Of a DNA stretch of 46,858 nucleotides, positions 22,020 through 29,694 are shown in pieces. Numbering within the stretch: position 1 is the first letter of the stretch; each line of letters opens with the position of its first letter. The DNA comes from Caldilineaceae bacterium SB0661_bin_32 (GTDB lineage Bacteria; Chloroflexota; Anaerolineae; Caldilineales; Caldilineaceae). The notes under the pieces were generated by a model, which was given only the letters and a program-made list of their open reading frames with translations, was not told where the DNA came from and searched no databases. The translations under genes and the position numbers were made by a program. The stretch lies in contig VXMH01000112.1 of assembly GCA_009841235.1 (NCBI GenBank), forward strand, positions 1-46,858, given 5' to 3'.

Positions 22020-23981
22020 ATGAACGCCTTCAACATCAGCAGCTTCATCTGGAGCATCGCCGACGATGTCCTGCGCGACCACTACGTGCGCGGCAAATAC
22101 CGCGACGTCATACTGCCCATGACCGTCATCCGCCGCCTCGACGCCGTGCTGGAGCCGACCAAGGACGCAGTGCTGCGCAGAAAGGAGCAGCTGGACGGCG
22201 CCGGCATCACCAACCAGGACGCCTGGCTGCGCCAGGAGTCAGGCGAGGCTTTCTACAACACGTCCCCCTTCCGCCTGCGCGACCTGCGCGCCTTCGGCAG
22301 GCAGCAACAGCTGCGCGCCAACTTCGAAGCCTACCTCGACGGCTTCTCCCCCAATGTGCAGGAGATCCTGGAACGCTTCAGATTCCGCGACGAGATCCCG
22401 AGACTGGTCGACGACGACATCCTCGGCTTCCTGATCGAAAAGTTCCTCGACAGCTCGGTCAACCTCAGCCCCCGTCCCGTATCCAACGCCGACGGCAGCG
22501 TGCGCCTGCCCGCGCTCGACAACCACGGCATGGGCACAGTCTTCGAGGAGCTGATCCGGCGCTTCAGCGAGGAGAACAACGAGGAGGCCGGCGAGCACTT
22601 CACCCCGCGCGACGTGGTCGAGTTGATGGCGCATCTCATCTTCACGCCGGTCGCCGGCCAGGTGCAGTCGACCACCTATCTTGTCTACGACGGCGCCTGC
22701 GGCACCGGCGGCATGTTGACCGTGGCCGAGGAGACGCTCACCCGCCTCGCCCGCGATCAGGGCAAGGAGGTCTCCATCCACCTCTTCGGACAGGAGATCA
22801 ACGGGGAGACCTACGCAATCTGCAAAGCCGACCTCATCCTCAAGGGCGAGGGCGCCGAGGCCGACAACATCCAATACGGCTCCACGCTCTCCGCCGACGC
22901 CTTCCCCGCGCACCAGTTCGATTTCATGCTCTCCAACCCGCCCTACGGCAAGAGCTGGAAGAACGACCTCGAGCGCATGGGCGGCAAGACCGGCCTCGCA
23001 GATCCCCGCTTCGTCGTCGAGCATGACGGCGACCCCGAACTCTCGCTCGTCACCCGCTCCAGCGACGGCCAGATGCTCTTTCTCGCCAACATGGCGAGCA
23101 AGATGAAGCGGGACGCGCCTCTCGGCAGCCGCATCGCCGAGGTGCACAACGGCAGCTCGCTCTTCACCGGGGACGCCGGCCAGGGCGAGAGCAACATCCG
23201 CCGCTGGATCATCGAGAACGACTGGCTGGAGGCGATCATCGCGCTGCCGCTCAACATCTTCTACAACACCGGCATCGCCACCTACATCTGGGTGTTGAGC
23301 AACCGCAAGCCGGTCGAGCGGCAGGGCCATGTCCAGCTGATCGACGCCGGCGAATGGTACCGGCCGCTGCGCAAAAACCTGGGCGACAAAAACTGCGAGT
23401 TGGCCGCGGCCGACGTCGAGCGCATTGTCGAGACCTTTCTCGCCTTCGAGGAGACGCCGCAGTCGAAGATCTTCCCCAATGCGGCCTTCGGCTACCGCAA
23501 GCTGACCGTCGAGCGTCCTCTGCGCCTGCCCGGCATCGACCCTGGCCGCGTTTACAATGCGGCCGAGATCAAGACGATGCGCGCGAACTGCACACCCGCC
23601 CCCGACGCGCCGCCCGTCATCCGCAAAATCCACCGCGGCCGCGTTTTCCCCGTCCCGCTGCGCGGCCTCTTTCACGCCCACGTCGACGGGAAGACGGTCG
23701 TAGTCGAGTACGCCCCCGACCCGGACCTGAAGGACACCGAGCAGGTGCCGCTGCTTGAGGAGGGCGGCATCGAGGGCTTCCTGCGCCGCGAAGTGCTGCC
23801 CTACGCGCCCGACGCCTGGTACGTGCCGGGCAGCGTCAAGGTGGGCTATGAGATCAGCTTCACCCGCTACTTCTACCGGCCGCAGCCCTTGCGTCCGCCG
23901 GAGGAGATCTGGGCCGACATCCGCGCGCTGGAGCGGGAGTCGGAGGGGCTGTTGGGGGAGATTATGGGTGGGGCGGCATGA
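22020..23981 (+). CDS. hsdM: Type I restriction-modification system, methyltransferase subunit
   Basis: N6-adenine DNA methyltransferase subunit that protects host sites and forms the HsdM2S core of the complex. The N-terminal helical domain (ISSFIWSIADDVLRDHYVRGKYRDVILPM) is typical. The SAM-binding motif I is GACGTGGML at about residues 225-233, and the catalytic motif IV is NPPYG at about 306-310. Length 653 is somewhat above the E. coli type. Downstream hsdS and hsdR are separated from it by 3.7 and 9 kb of cargo rather than being adjacent. The codons favour C-ending forms, as in hsdR, suggesting these two travelled together. Confidence 0.95.
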   Translation: MNAFNISSFIWSIADDVLRDHYVRGKYRDVILPMTVIRRLDAVLEPTKDAVLRRKEQLDGAGITNQDAWLRQESGEAFYNTSPFRLRDLRAFGRQQQLRANFEAYLDGFSPNVQEILERFRFRDEIPRLVDDDILGFLIEKFLDSSVNLSPRPVSNADGSVRLPALDNHGMGTVFEELIRRFSEENNEEAGEHFTPRDVVELMAHLIFTPVAGQVQSTTYLVYDGACGTGGMLTVAEETLTRLARDQGKEVSIHLFGQEINGETYAICKADLILKGEGAEADNIQYGSTLSADAFPAHQFDFMLSNPPYGKSWKNDLERMGGKTGLADPRFVVEHDGDPELSLVTRSSDGQMLFLANMASKMKRDAPLGSRIAEVHNGSSLFTGDAGQGESNIRRWIIENDWLEAIIALPLNIFYNTGIATYIWVLSNRKPVERQGHVQLIDAGEWYRPLRKNLGDKNCELAAADVERIVETFLAFEETPQSKIFPNAAFGYRKLTVERPLRLPGIDPGRVYNAAEIKTMRANCTPAPDAPPVIRKIHRGRVFPVPLRGLFHAHVDGKTVVVEYAPDPDLKDTEQVPLLEEGGIEGFLRREVLPYAPDAWYVPGSVKVGYEISFTRYFYRPQPLRPPEEIWADIRALERESEGLLGEIMGGAA

Positions 23982-24085
23982 ATTGCGTTCACAGTTGAGA
24001 ACTTGCGCTATACTGTCCAGGGTTATCGACATGAAAGGTTCTGGTTTTTGGTGACACATACCATAGCAGATGTTCGGATATAGAC

Positions 24086-24490
24086 GTGCCGATACCTTTT
24101 GAACTTACAATTGATAGATCGCCTGTATCTCAACAGGCTCGTAGAAGGCGGCTTGTAAGGAACTGGACTCAGGAGGTGCGAAGCGTCGTTGAAAGAGAAT
24201 GGAAAGGTGAACCGCCTGTTGCCGAAGAACTCATGGTGACGATCACTTATTTCTACGACAGCACGTCCATGGATGTTGACAACATCCCCAAACCAATACT
24301 GGACGCACTGAAGGGTCTTGTTTACTTTGATGACGGTCAGATAACGGATTTGCTTTGCCGAAAGAGGGTTCTGAGGCTCAGTTTTCAGACCCAGAATCTT
24401 TCACCTGTCTTGCACCGGGCTCTTGGCCTGTCCAGACAGTTTGTCCATATCGTAGTGGAGGATGCGCCGGACCAGGAGGTGGTATCTTGA
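24086..24490 (+). CDS. RusA-like Holliday junction resolvase
   Basis: 134 residues with the RusA-family active-site pattern: MDVDNIPKPILDALKGLVYFDDGQI, which supplies the metal-binding Asp residues and the conserved Lys. RusA enzymes cut four-way DNA junctions and are usually encoded by prophages. Here one sits just after hsdM. The start is GTG 24086 with only a weak ribosome-binding site. The stop overlaps the TTG start of the next gene, so the two are probably cotranslated. The N-terminus is rich in Arg. A lone resolvase in a restriction island may be a phage leftover or part of a DNA-processing module with its neighbour. Confidence 0.8.
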   Translation: MPIPFELTIDRSPVSQQARRRRLVRNWTQEVRSVVEREWKGEPPVAEELMVTITYFYDSTSMDVDNIPKPILDALKGLVYFDDGQITDLLCRKRVLRLSFQTQNLSPVLHRALGLSRQFVHIVVEDAPDQEVVS

Positions 24491-25146
24491 TTGAAGACAT
24501 TGAAATTCTGGAAAAGAAATTTATCGCCAAGACAGCGGCCAAGTACCGCAGCCGGGGCTATGAAGTGGAGGAAGACTGCCCGTTGGAGTTCCTGCCTGGC
24601 TTCCGCGCCGATCTTGTTGCGCGCAAAGATGGCGATGTGAGGGTGATCGAAGTAAAGTCCAGAACGTCTCTGGCGTTGACGCCGAAGTTGAATGAACTGG
24701 CCGAAATTCTGTATGAGAAGCCTGGCTGGAGCTATGACCTGCTGCTGGTGGGCGAACCGGAGAAGCTGGAGTCGCCCGAGGGTGCGCAGCCTTTTGCCGA
24801 AGAGGAGATCCGCCAGCGTCTTGCCGAGGCGGAGGCCGTTCTTGAGAAGGGTTCGGGTGAGGCCGCCTATCTGCTGGTCTGGTCGGCTTGCGAGGCAGCG
24901 ATCCGGAATCTGATTGAGACCGCAGAAATCTCCATCACGCGCGTCACCACGGCGGCATACGTCCTCGATATGGCGGTCATGCACGGCATCATCTCGCGCG
25001 AAGACTACGACTATCTGACCGACATGATGAAGTATAGAAACGCCATCGCCCACGGCTTCGACGTCAACGGGTTCAGCGACGAAAAGGTGACGGAGTTGAT
25101 CGAGGTTGTTGTGCGGCTGCTGGCTTCGGAGCCTGCACTGGCCTGA
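24487..25146 (+). CDS. PD-(D/E)XK nuclease-like and HEPN-like fusion protein
   Basis: About 219 residues. The N-terminal half has a restriction-endonuclease-like core: FRADLVARKDGDVRVIEVKSR gives the Asp and the E-x-K of a PD-(D/E)XK site, resembling the AHJR-like family. The C-terminal half is helical and ends in YLTDMMKYRNAIAHGF, whose R-N-x-x-x-H is the HEPN ribonuclease signature. TTG 24487 is chosen because AGGAGG lies about seven bases upstream and the preceding frame is antisense-like. The gene is coupled to the RusA-like gene by a four-base overlap. A role as a nucleic-acid-cleaving defence effector is inferred. Confidence 0.7.
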   Translation: MIEDIEILEKKFIAKTAAKYRSRGYEVEEDCPLEFLPGFRADLVARKDGDVRVIEVKSRTSLALTPKLNELAEILYEKPGWSYDLLLVGEPEKLESPEGAQPFAEEEIRQRLAEAEAVLEKGSGEAAYLLVWSACEAAIRNLIETAEISITRVTTAAYVLDMAVMHGIISREDYDYLTDMMKYRNAIAHGFDVNGFSDEKVTELIEVVVRLLASEPALA

Positions 25147-25180
25147 AGACGGGCGATAGCCGTTTCCAGTATGGTGAGCT

Positions 25181-25599
25181 CCAATCTTTGGACCACAAGA
25201 CGAGAAAAATAAGGTGCATCCAGACGGATGCGTTGTGCACTGATCGCAAAGCGGGCAACTTTTTTTCAGCCACTCAAGTTCCATCTTGAGTCGCCCGATC
25301 TGCTCATAGAGTTCTGCTTCCTGCGCCTCCTGCTCCTTTTGTTTGCGTTCGCCATTCGTGGCGAAGACTCGGGGCCCGTCTTCCTGCAGTTGCCGTTTCC
25401 AAGCTCGGATCAAGTTAGCATGAATCTCATGTTCACTCGATAACTGGCTAATCATCTTGCTACCTTCAAGCGCTTCCAGCGCAACCCGAAACTTGTAGGC
25501 CGCCGTATGCCGTCACCGTCTCTTGACCATCGTTCTGCCCCTCCACAGGCTGGGTGATTCGCTCCATTGATACACCTTAGCTTGTGGTCCAGTTTTTGG
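25181..25599 (-). mobile_element. Internally deleted IS3-family element
   Basis: About 419 bases bounded by inverted ends: TGGACCACAAG at 25189-25199 and CTTGTGGTCCA at 25581-25591 match perfectly over 11 bases, with weaker matching outside. Inside, on the minus strand, is an IS3-type orfA; the catalytic orfB (DDE transposase) is entirely missing. The copy could move only with help from a full element. I saw no short target-site duplication. It separates the RusA/HEPN genes from the trypsin-like gene. Confidence 0.75.
25230..25536 (-). pseudogene. IS3-family transposase OrfA remnant
   Basis: Reading on the minus strand from ATG near 25532, MVKRR is followed at once by an in-frame TGA. The frame then continues as a typical IS3 OrfA: AAYKFRVALEALEG, the helix-turn-helix around SSEHEIHANLIRAWKRQL, and the leucine-zipper-like YEQIGRLKMELEWLKK. 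After that it runs into element-end sequence instead of orfB. Both the early stop and the missing orfB mean it is inactive. Confidence 0.75.
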
Positions 25600-25620
25600 G
25601 GCCCACTTCAAAGCTCACTT

Positions 25621-26334
25621 ATGAATATCAACTCGTTCTTCTACAAAGTAGTTTTGACAACCAATGAACTCCAGGAGTGTCGTTTTCTAGGATCGGCATT
25701 CCCCATTACGCCTAACGGAGGACTTTTAACATGTCGTCACGTGCTTAATATAGACAAGAAAGACAACGAAACCTTGGCTGTTATCGATAACGAACGCGGT
25801 CAAATTGTTCCCATCCAGAAGTATGACTTCTCAAAGCAATACGACCTCGATATGGCCTTTATACCAAACGCCTTTCAGCGTAAAAAAGCGGAATTTTTTC
25901 CTATTTTATCTCCCGATCGGATCCTGATGGGTGAAGACGTTTATTCTGTTGGATACTATATGACAGGAATCAATCCCAAGGCAGGCTACTTTAAAGGGAA
26001 TATTGTAAACTTTTCGGCATTCCAACACCCTGCTGAGTCTTTATCTCTATCTTATCCAGTTATTGAGGGTTTATCTGGAAGCCCTGTGCTCACATATCAC
26101 AACGGTCCAAAAGTTGTGGGGCTTTGTTACGGCAGCGTTCAGTCACGCGTCGTCGCCAGTGAGATTGTCGAATATCAAGACGATAGAGTGAAACACCAAG
26201 AAACCGTTAACAGGATAGTGGAATTAGGACAAGCATATCACGCTAACGCTCTGATAAGTTTTCTACGAGATATAAGCGTCCATGAATTCACAGTTTCCTC
26301 TGAACGACTCACTATTCCTGGATTGAGTAGTTGA
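25621..26334 (+). CDS. Trypsin-like serine protease, possible defence effector
   Basis: About 237 residues with a chymotrypsin-fold triad pattern: the His in GGLLTCRHVLN, the Asp in KQYDLDMAFIPN and the Ser in VIEGLSGSPVLTYHNG. There is no signal peptide, so it is probably cytoplasmic, unlike the secreted protease at 19961. ATG 25621 is used because the open frame upstream is the end of the IS element. The gene is clearly AT-richer than its neighbours, a sign of recent transfer. Cytoplasmic trypsin-like proteases occur as effectors in bacterial conflict systems; whether this one acts with the restriction system is inference from position only. Confidence 0.7.
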   Translation: MNINSFFYKVVLTTNELQECRFLGSAFPITPNGGLLTCRHVLNIDKKDNETLAVIDNERGQIVPIQKYDFSKQYDLDMAFIPNAFQRKKAEFFPILSPDRILMGEDVYSVGYYMTGINPKAGYFKGNIVNFSAFQHPAESLSLSYPVIEGLSGSPVLTYHNGPKVVGLCYGSVQSRVVASEIVEYQDDRVKHQETVNRIVELGQAYHANALISFLRDISVHEFTVSSERLTIPGLSS

Positions 26335-26503
26335 CTTTTGAGAGATACGCAAATTCGCTATGGTAGCGTTCTCGAATATCAGCGTGACAACTCACGGGAA
26401 TCTGCCAAAGCCTCGTCGATGCCAACCGCGAGCCAGTCGAACGATTCGGAATGTAGATACAGGATGCCATCGGGCGCATATAGATCTCCAACTCTATTGT
26501 GCT

Positions 26504-26566
26504 TACAAGCCCTCTGACGTTGAGCGGCTCGGCGATGTGTCCGTTCATTAAGAAGTGCGGCGACCT
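26504..26566 (+). pseudogene. Remnant of an hsdS N-terminus
   Basis: The frame reads YCAYKPSDVERLGDVSVH, then TAA, then EVRR. This matches the start of the intact hsdS downstream (YPAYKPSGVDWLGDMPAHWEVRR), with the stop standing where the Trp would be. No recognition domain remains. It marks an earlier specificity gene at this spot. Confidence 0.6.
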
Positions 26567-26832
26567 TCGAAGCATCGTCAGCCCAGACAGCGTTAAGGCG
26601 GGCAACGAAATCAGTTTCACGTGTTACTTTTGCAAGTCACAGCCGCTGTGTTCGCCGTAGAAGGTCTGATCCGATATCTGTGCGCTGGGGGGCCAAAGGG
26701 TTGTTGGGAGGAGACAATGGGCGGGGCGTGGAAATGGGAAAAGCTCAGGGCGGAACCCTTGACATACTGGCGAGCGTCGACGCATTGTTCTAGGCAAGGA
26801 GAGTTGAGCTTGGAGTAGGTACCAAGGGAGTC

Positions 26833-26866
26833 GAGGAGTACAGAGTCCCAAGAGCGTGTACTCCTC
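26833..26866 (+). repeat. 10-bp perfect inverted repeat upstream of the HEPN-like gene
   Basis: GAGGAGTACA at 26833-26842 and TGTACTCCTC at 26857-26866 pair perfectly around a 14-base loop, 85 bases before ATG 26952. No T run follows, so an operator or RNA structure is as likely as a terminator. Confidence 0.5.
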
Positions 26867-26951
26867 AGAGGGAAACCTGGAATTGACAAATCGTTCAAGA
26901 CGAATTAACCGCACAACAATAACGTACCATTCCCACATATATAACTTGGCC

Positions 26952-27683
26952 ATGAGTGCATCTGGCGAGGCGATGGCACTCGGGCTGGCATTGTCACATT
27001 ATGTGGCATCCAAACGCTCTTCCAGCGCTAGAGAAGATTCAGGGAAGGAACTGGAGAGTTTACGCAATCAAACTGCAACTTTGAGACAGGCCGTTGACAA
27101 ACTACTGTCGGCTCTCCCTTCTGATGCGGGCATCGATTCAAGCAGGTTAAGTGATCACCTCGGATGGATCGAGCATTGGCTGAAGAGGAGTTCCCCAATC
27201 TCTTGCGCGCACGATCCAATTGACATAGTGCGCAGCGACATACCAGGAGTCCTCAAGCAATTTGACAAATGGTATGCCAGCCAATCGGTCCTTGATCGAG
27301 CCCTCAGCGACCGGATCATGCCATTCATAGAATCGGGGCAACTGAATGCTGCAATCAGAGAAGCATGGCCCATTTTCAAGACGAGGATGGTCGAGCGGTT
27401 TGGACTTTCCAGTGAGATCGACGGCTCCAAACTCGTCGTTGCGATATTTGGTCCCGATGGCGCTACGGCAGGACTGTTGCCGGGCCCAAAACGCGACGGA
27501 TATCTGAACCTTTTCAAAGGGCTTTATGCACTCAGCCGCAACCCGCTATCGCACAATGATATTCGCCCCAATCCTGCTGAGGTAGAAGCTGCCCTCTTGT
27601 TGATCAGCACCACACTAACGAAGGTCGAGCAACTTCCAACCGAGGAGCGTCCCTCAAAGGAAGGATCGGGGGTCACTTCTTGA
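26952..27683 (+). CDS. TIGR02391-like (Ymh) protein with a HEPN-type motif
   Basis: About 243 residues. The N-terminal half has a short Ala-rich segment (residues 1-20) and a possible coiled coil (KELESLRNQTATLRQAVDKLLSAL cut at 20 would be residues 34-57). The C-terminal half (about 135-235) matches my memory of family TIGR02391: an AIREAWPIFKTRM helix, DGSKLVVAIFG, then LFKGLYALSRNPLSHNDI, where R-N-x-x-x-H is a HEPN signature. ATG 26952 lacks a clear ribosome-binding site; an upstream in-frame start at 26856 is less protein-like. It overlaps the hsdS TTG start by four bases, so it is cotranslated with the specificity subunit. Confidence 0.65.
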   Translation: MSASGEAMALGLALSHYVASKRSSSAREDSGKELESLRNQTATLRQAVDKLLSALPSDAGIDSSRLSDHLGWIEHWLKRSSPISCAHDPIDIVRSDIPGVLKQFDKWYASQSVLDRALSDRIMPFIESGQLNAAIREAWPIFKTRMVERFGLSSEIDGSKLVVAIFGPDGATAGLLPGPKRDGYLNLFKGLYALSRNPLSHNDIRPNPAEVEAALLLISTTLTKVEQLPTEERPSKEGSGVTS

Positions 27684-29020
27684 TTGCAAACCTCCCACGC
27701 TACCCCGCCTACAAGCCCTCCGGCGTCGACTGGCTCGGCGACATGCCCGCGCATTGGGAAGTCAGGCGTGGCAAGACGATTCTCAAACCCGTTGACTTCC
27801 GCTCTCAGACTGGACAAGAGGAGCTACTAACCGTTTCCAGCGAGCGCGGCGTTGTGCCAAGAAAACTAGCCAACGTAACGATGTTCAAAGCGGAGTCTTA
27901 CGTAGGATACAAGCTTTGTTGGAAAGATGACCTAGTAATCAACAGTCTATGGGCTTGGGCTCAGGGATTGGGAGTGTCGCAGCACCACGGCATTGTGAGT
28001 TCTGCGTACGGAGTTTACAGATTGCTATCGACTGGCGAAGCTAGTCCGCGGTTTATCCATTATCTAGTGAGATCTAGCCCCTTCCAATGGGAGCTACAAG
28101 TCCGTTCAAAAGGTATCTGGGTTTCCCGGCTTAAATTGACCGATGAAGCATTTCTTAGAGCTCCTTTTCCCCTCCCCCCTCTCCCCGAACAGCGCGCCAT
28201 CGCCCGCTACCTCGACCACGTCGACCAGCGCATCCAGCGCTACATCGACGCCAAGGAGCAGCTGATCGCCCGTTTGCAGGAGGCTCGCCAGTCGATCATC
28301 CAGCGCGCGGTCACCCGCGGCCTGGACCCTGACGTGCCGCTCAAGCCGTCCGGCGTCGACTGGCTAGAGGATGTGCCCGCGCATTGGGAGGTGCGGCGTG
28401 GGAAGACTTTGCTCAAACCTGTCGATATCCGATCTCAAACAGGGGAGGAAGAACTCCTCACAGTATCCAGTGAACGAGGCGTTGTCCCAAGAAAGTCCGC
28501 AAGCGTGACGATGTTCAAAGCAGAATCGTACATAGGACACAAACTATGTTGGCCCGGAGACTTAGTCATAAACAGCTTGTGGGCTTGGGCGAGAGGTTTA
28601 GGAGTGTCTCGGTATCATGGCATCGTGAGTACTGCCTACGGCGTCTATAGACTGCTGTCAGAGTCCAAGGACTACTCACAGTTCATCCACTATCTAGTCC
28701 GATCGGTTCCCTTCCAATGGGAGTTGCAAGTTCGATCAAAGGGCATCTGGATTTCTCGACTTCAGCTAACGAATACAGCGTTTCTCGAAGCTTCATTACC
28801 AGTCCCCCCTCTCGCCGAACTGCGTGCCATCGCCGCCCACCTCGACAAAGCTACCGCAGCCATCGACAGCGCCATCCACAACGCCCGGCGCCAGGCCGAG
28901 CGCATGGCCGAATACCGCGCCAGCCTCATCGCCCACGTGGTCACCGGCAAGCTGGACGTGCGCGCCGCGGCAGCGGCGTTGTCCCCAGAACCCGCAGAAC
29001 AGGTGCCTGTGGGCAGATAG
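27680..29020 (+). CDS. hsdS: Type I restriction-modification system, specificity subunit with twin recognition domains
   Basis: 446 residues. Specificity subunits contain two target-recognition domains (TRDs), each reading one half of a bipartite DNA site, separated by helical conserved regions. Here TRD1 (about residues 10-165) and TRD2 (about 228-380) are nearly the same: both begin PSGVDWL.D.PAHWEVRRGKT and share SQTG.EELLTVSSERGVVPRK, VINSLWAWA.GLGVS and WELQVRSKGIW. By eye some 78% of positions agree. The central helices read RAIARYLDHVDQRIQRYIDA and the distal ones RAIAAHLDKATAAIDSAI. The start is TTG 27680, coupled to the gene before. Confidence 0.93.
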   Translation: MIANLPRYPAYKPSGVDWLGDMPAHWEVRRGKTILKPVDFRSQTGQEELLTVSSERGVVPRKLANVTMFKAESYVGYKLCWKDDLVINSLWAWAQGLGVSQHHGIVSSAYGVYRLLSTGEASPRFIHYLVRSSPFQWELQVRSKGIWVSRLKLTDEAFLRAPFPLPPLPEQRAIARYLDHVDQRIQRYIDAKEQLIARLQEARQSIIQRAVTRGLDPDVPLKPSGVDWLEDVPAHWEVRRGKTLLKPVDIRSQTGEEELLTVSSERGVVPRKSASVTMFKAESYIGHKLCWPGDLVINSLWAWARGLGVSRYHGIVSTAYGVYRLLSESKDYSQFIHYLVRSVPFQWELQVRSKGIWISRLQLTNTAFLEASLPVPPLAELRAIAAHLDKATAAIDSAIHNARRQAERMAEYRASLIAHVVTGKLDVRAAAAALSPEPAEQVPVGR

Positions 29021-29132
29021 CCCGTGTCATAGCTGGCTTTCGCCGCACCGTCACAATCTTGCGCGGCAGCGCCAACCTTGACACCACGCCCTCCTGCAAC
29101 TACAGTGTTGTAACTACAGAGGCGGCGCACAG

Positions 29133-29420
29133 TTGCACTGGCGATGGGATGCGGCCACTGACAAGGCAAATCTCCAAAAGCATGGTGTCAGCTTTGAGAC
29201 CGCCATGCTTGTATTCGAAGAGCCGTTGGCGCTGACGCTTGAAGACCCGTACCCGGACGAAGAACGCTGGCGCACGATCGGAAGGATTGTAAACATCGTG
29301 ATGATAGTTCACACCCAACCTGCCTTCGATCCGCTAACCGGAGAAGAGGTTGGACGTATTGTCAGCGCCCGTAAAGCGACCAGTCACGAGAGGAGGGTGT
29401 ATGAAAAGGGAGAGCAGTGA
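29133..29420 (+). CDS. brnT: BrnT family toxin
   Basis: About 95 residues matching the BrnT ribonuclease toxin family: WRWDAATDKANLQKHGVSFE at the start, AMLVFEEPLALTLED, and the C-terminal GRIVSARKATSHERRVYE block. BrnT cleaves RNA and is neutralised by BrnA. The start is TTG 29133 behind AGAGGCGG. The 3' end overlaps brnA by 20 bases, the usual toxin-first order for this pair. An intact module inside the island may help retain it. Confidence 0.88.
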   Translation: MHWRWDAATDKANLQKHGVSFETAMLVFEEPLALTLEDPYPDEERWRTIGRIVNIVMIVHTQPAFDPLTGEEVGRIVSARKATSHERRVYEKGEQ

Positions 29421-29694
29421 GCTGACCGGGAAGCAACGTGCCGAGTTGCAGGCTTTGGAAGAGCTGACCGATGATCAGATTGACACATCCGACATACCCG
29501 AAGTTCTTGACTGGACGGGCGCCCGCTGCGGTGTTTTCTACCGTCCGGTGAAGCAGCAGATCACGTTGCGCATCGACGCGGACGTCATAGCATGGTTCAA
29601 GGCTCGCTCCGAGGGCGGCCGCGGCTACCAGACCGACATCAACCGCGCTCTGCGCCGGCACGTTGAGCGCTGTGAAAGAGAGATGACCAGATGA
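29401..29694 (+). CDS. brnA: BrnA family antitoxin
   Basis: About 97 residues with the BrnA antitoxin ending: VKQQITLRIDADVIAWFKA then GYQTDINRALRRHVE, a ribbon-helix-helix DNA-binding tail. It also carries the acidic TDDQIDTSDIPEVLDW segment commonly seen before it. It blocks BrnT and represses its own promoter. ATG 29401 lies behind GGAGGG and inside the end of brnT. Its stop overlaps the start of the DUF433 pseudogene (ATGA). Confidence 0.88.
   Translation: MKRESSELTGKQRAELQALEELTDDQIDTSDIPEVLDWTGARCGVFYRPVKQQITLRIDADVIAWFKARSEGGRGYQTDINRALRRHVERCEREMTR

Larger units (their letters stand above)
26335..26951. other. Degraded region with an hsdS remnant and a hairpin
   Basis: About 600 bases with no intact gene. 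It holds an hsdS fragment (26504-26560) and a 10-bp perfect inverted repeat at 26833-26866. TTGACA boxes occur at 26759-26764 and 26883-26888 without convincing -10 partners. Confidence 0.5.

Noticed and set aside
23995..24014. Promoter TTGAGA/TATACT between hsdM and the RusA-like gene
   Set aside because: The spacing is only eight bases; no better -35 box matches TATACT at 24009-24014.
22239..24059. Minus-strand open frame of about 606 codons opposite hsdM
   Set aside because: The plus-strand hsdM has all its motifs; the antisense product is low-complexity Val/Ala/Asp/Glu sequence without a fold.
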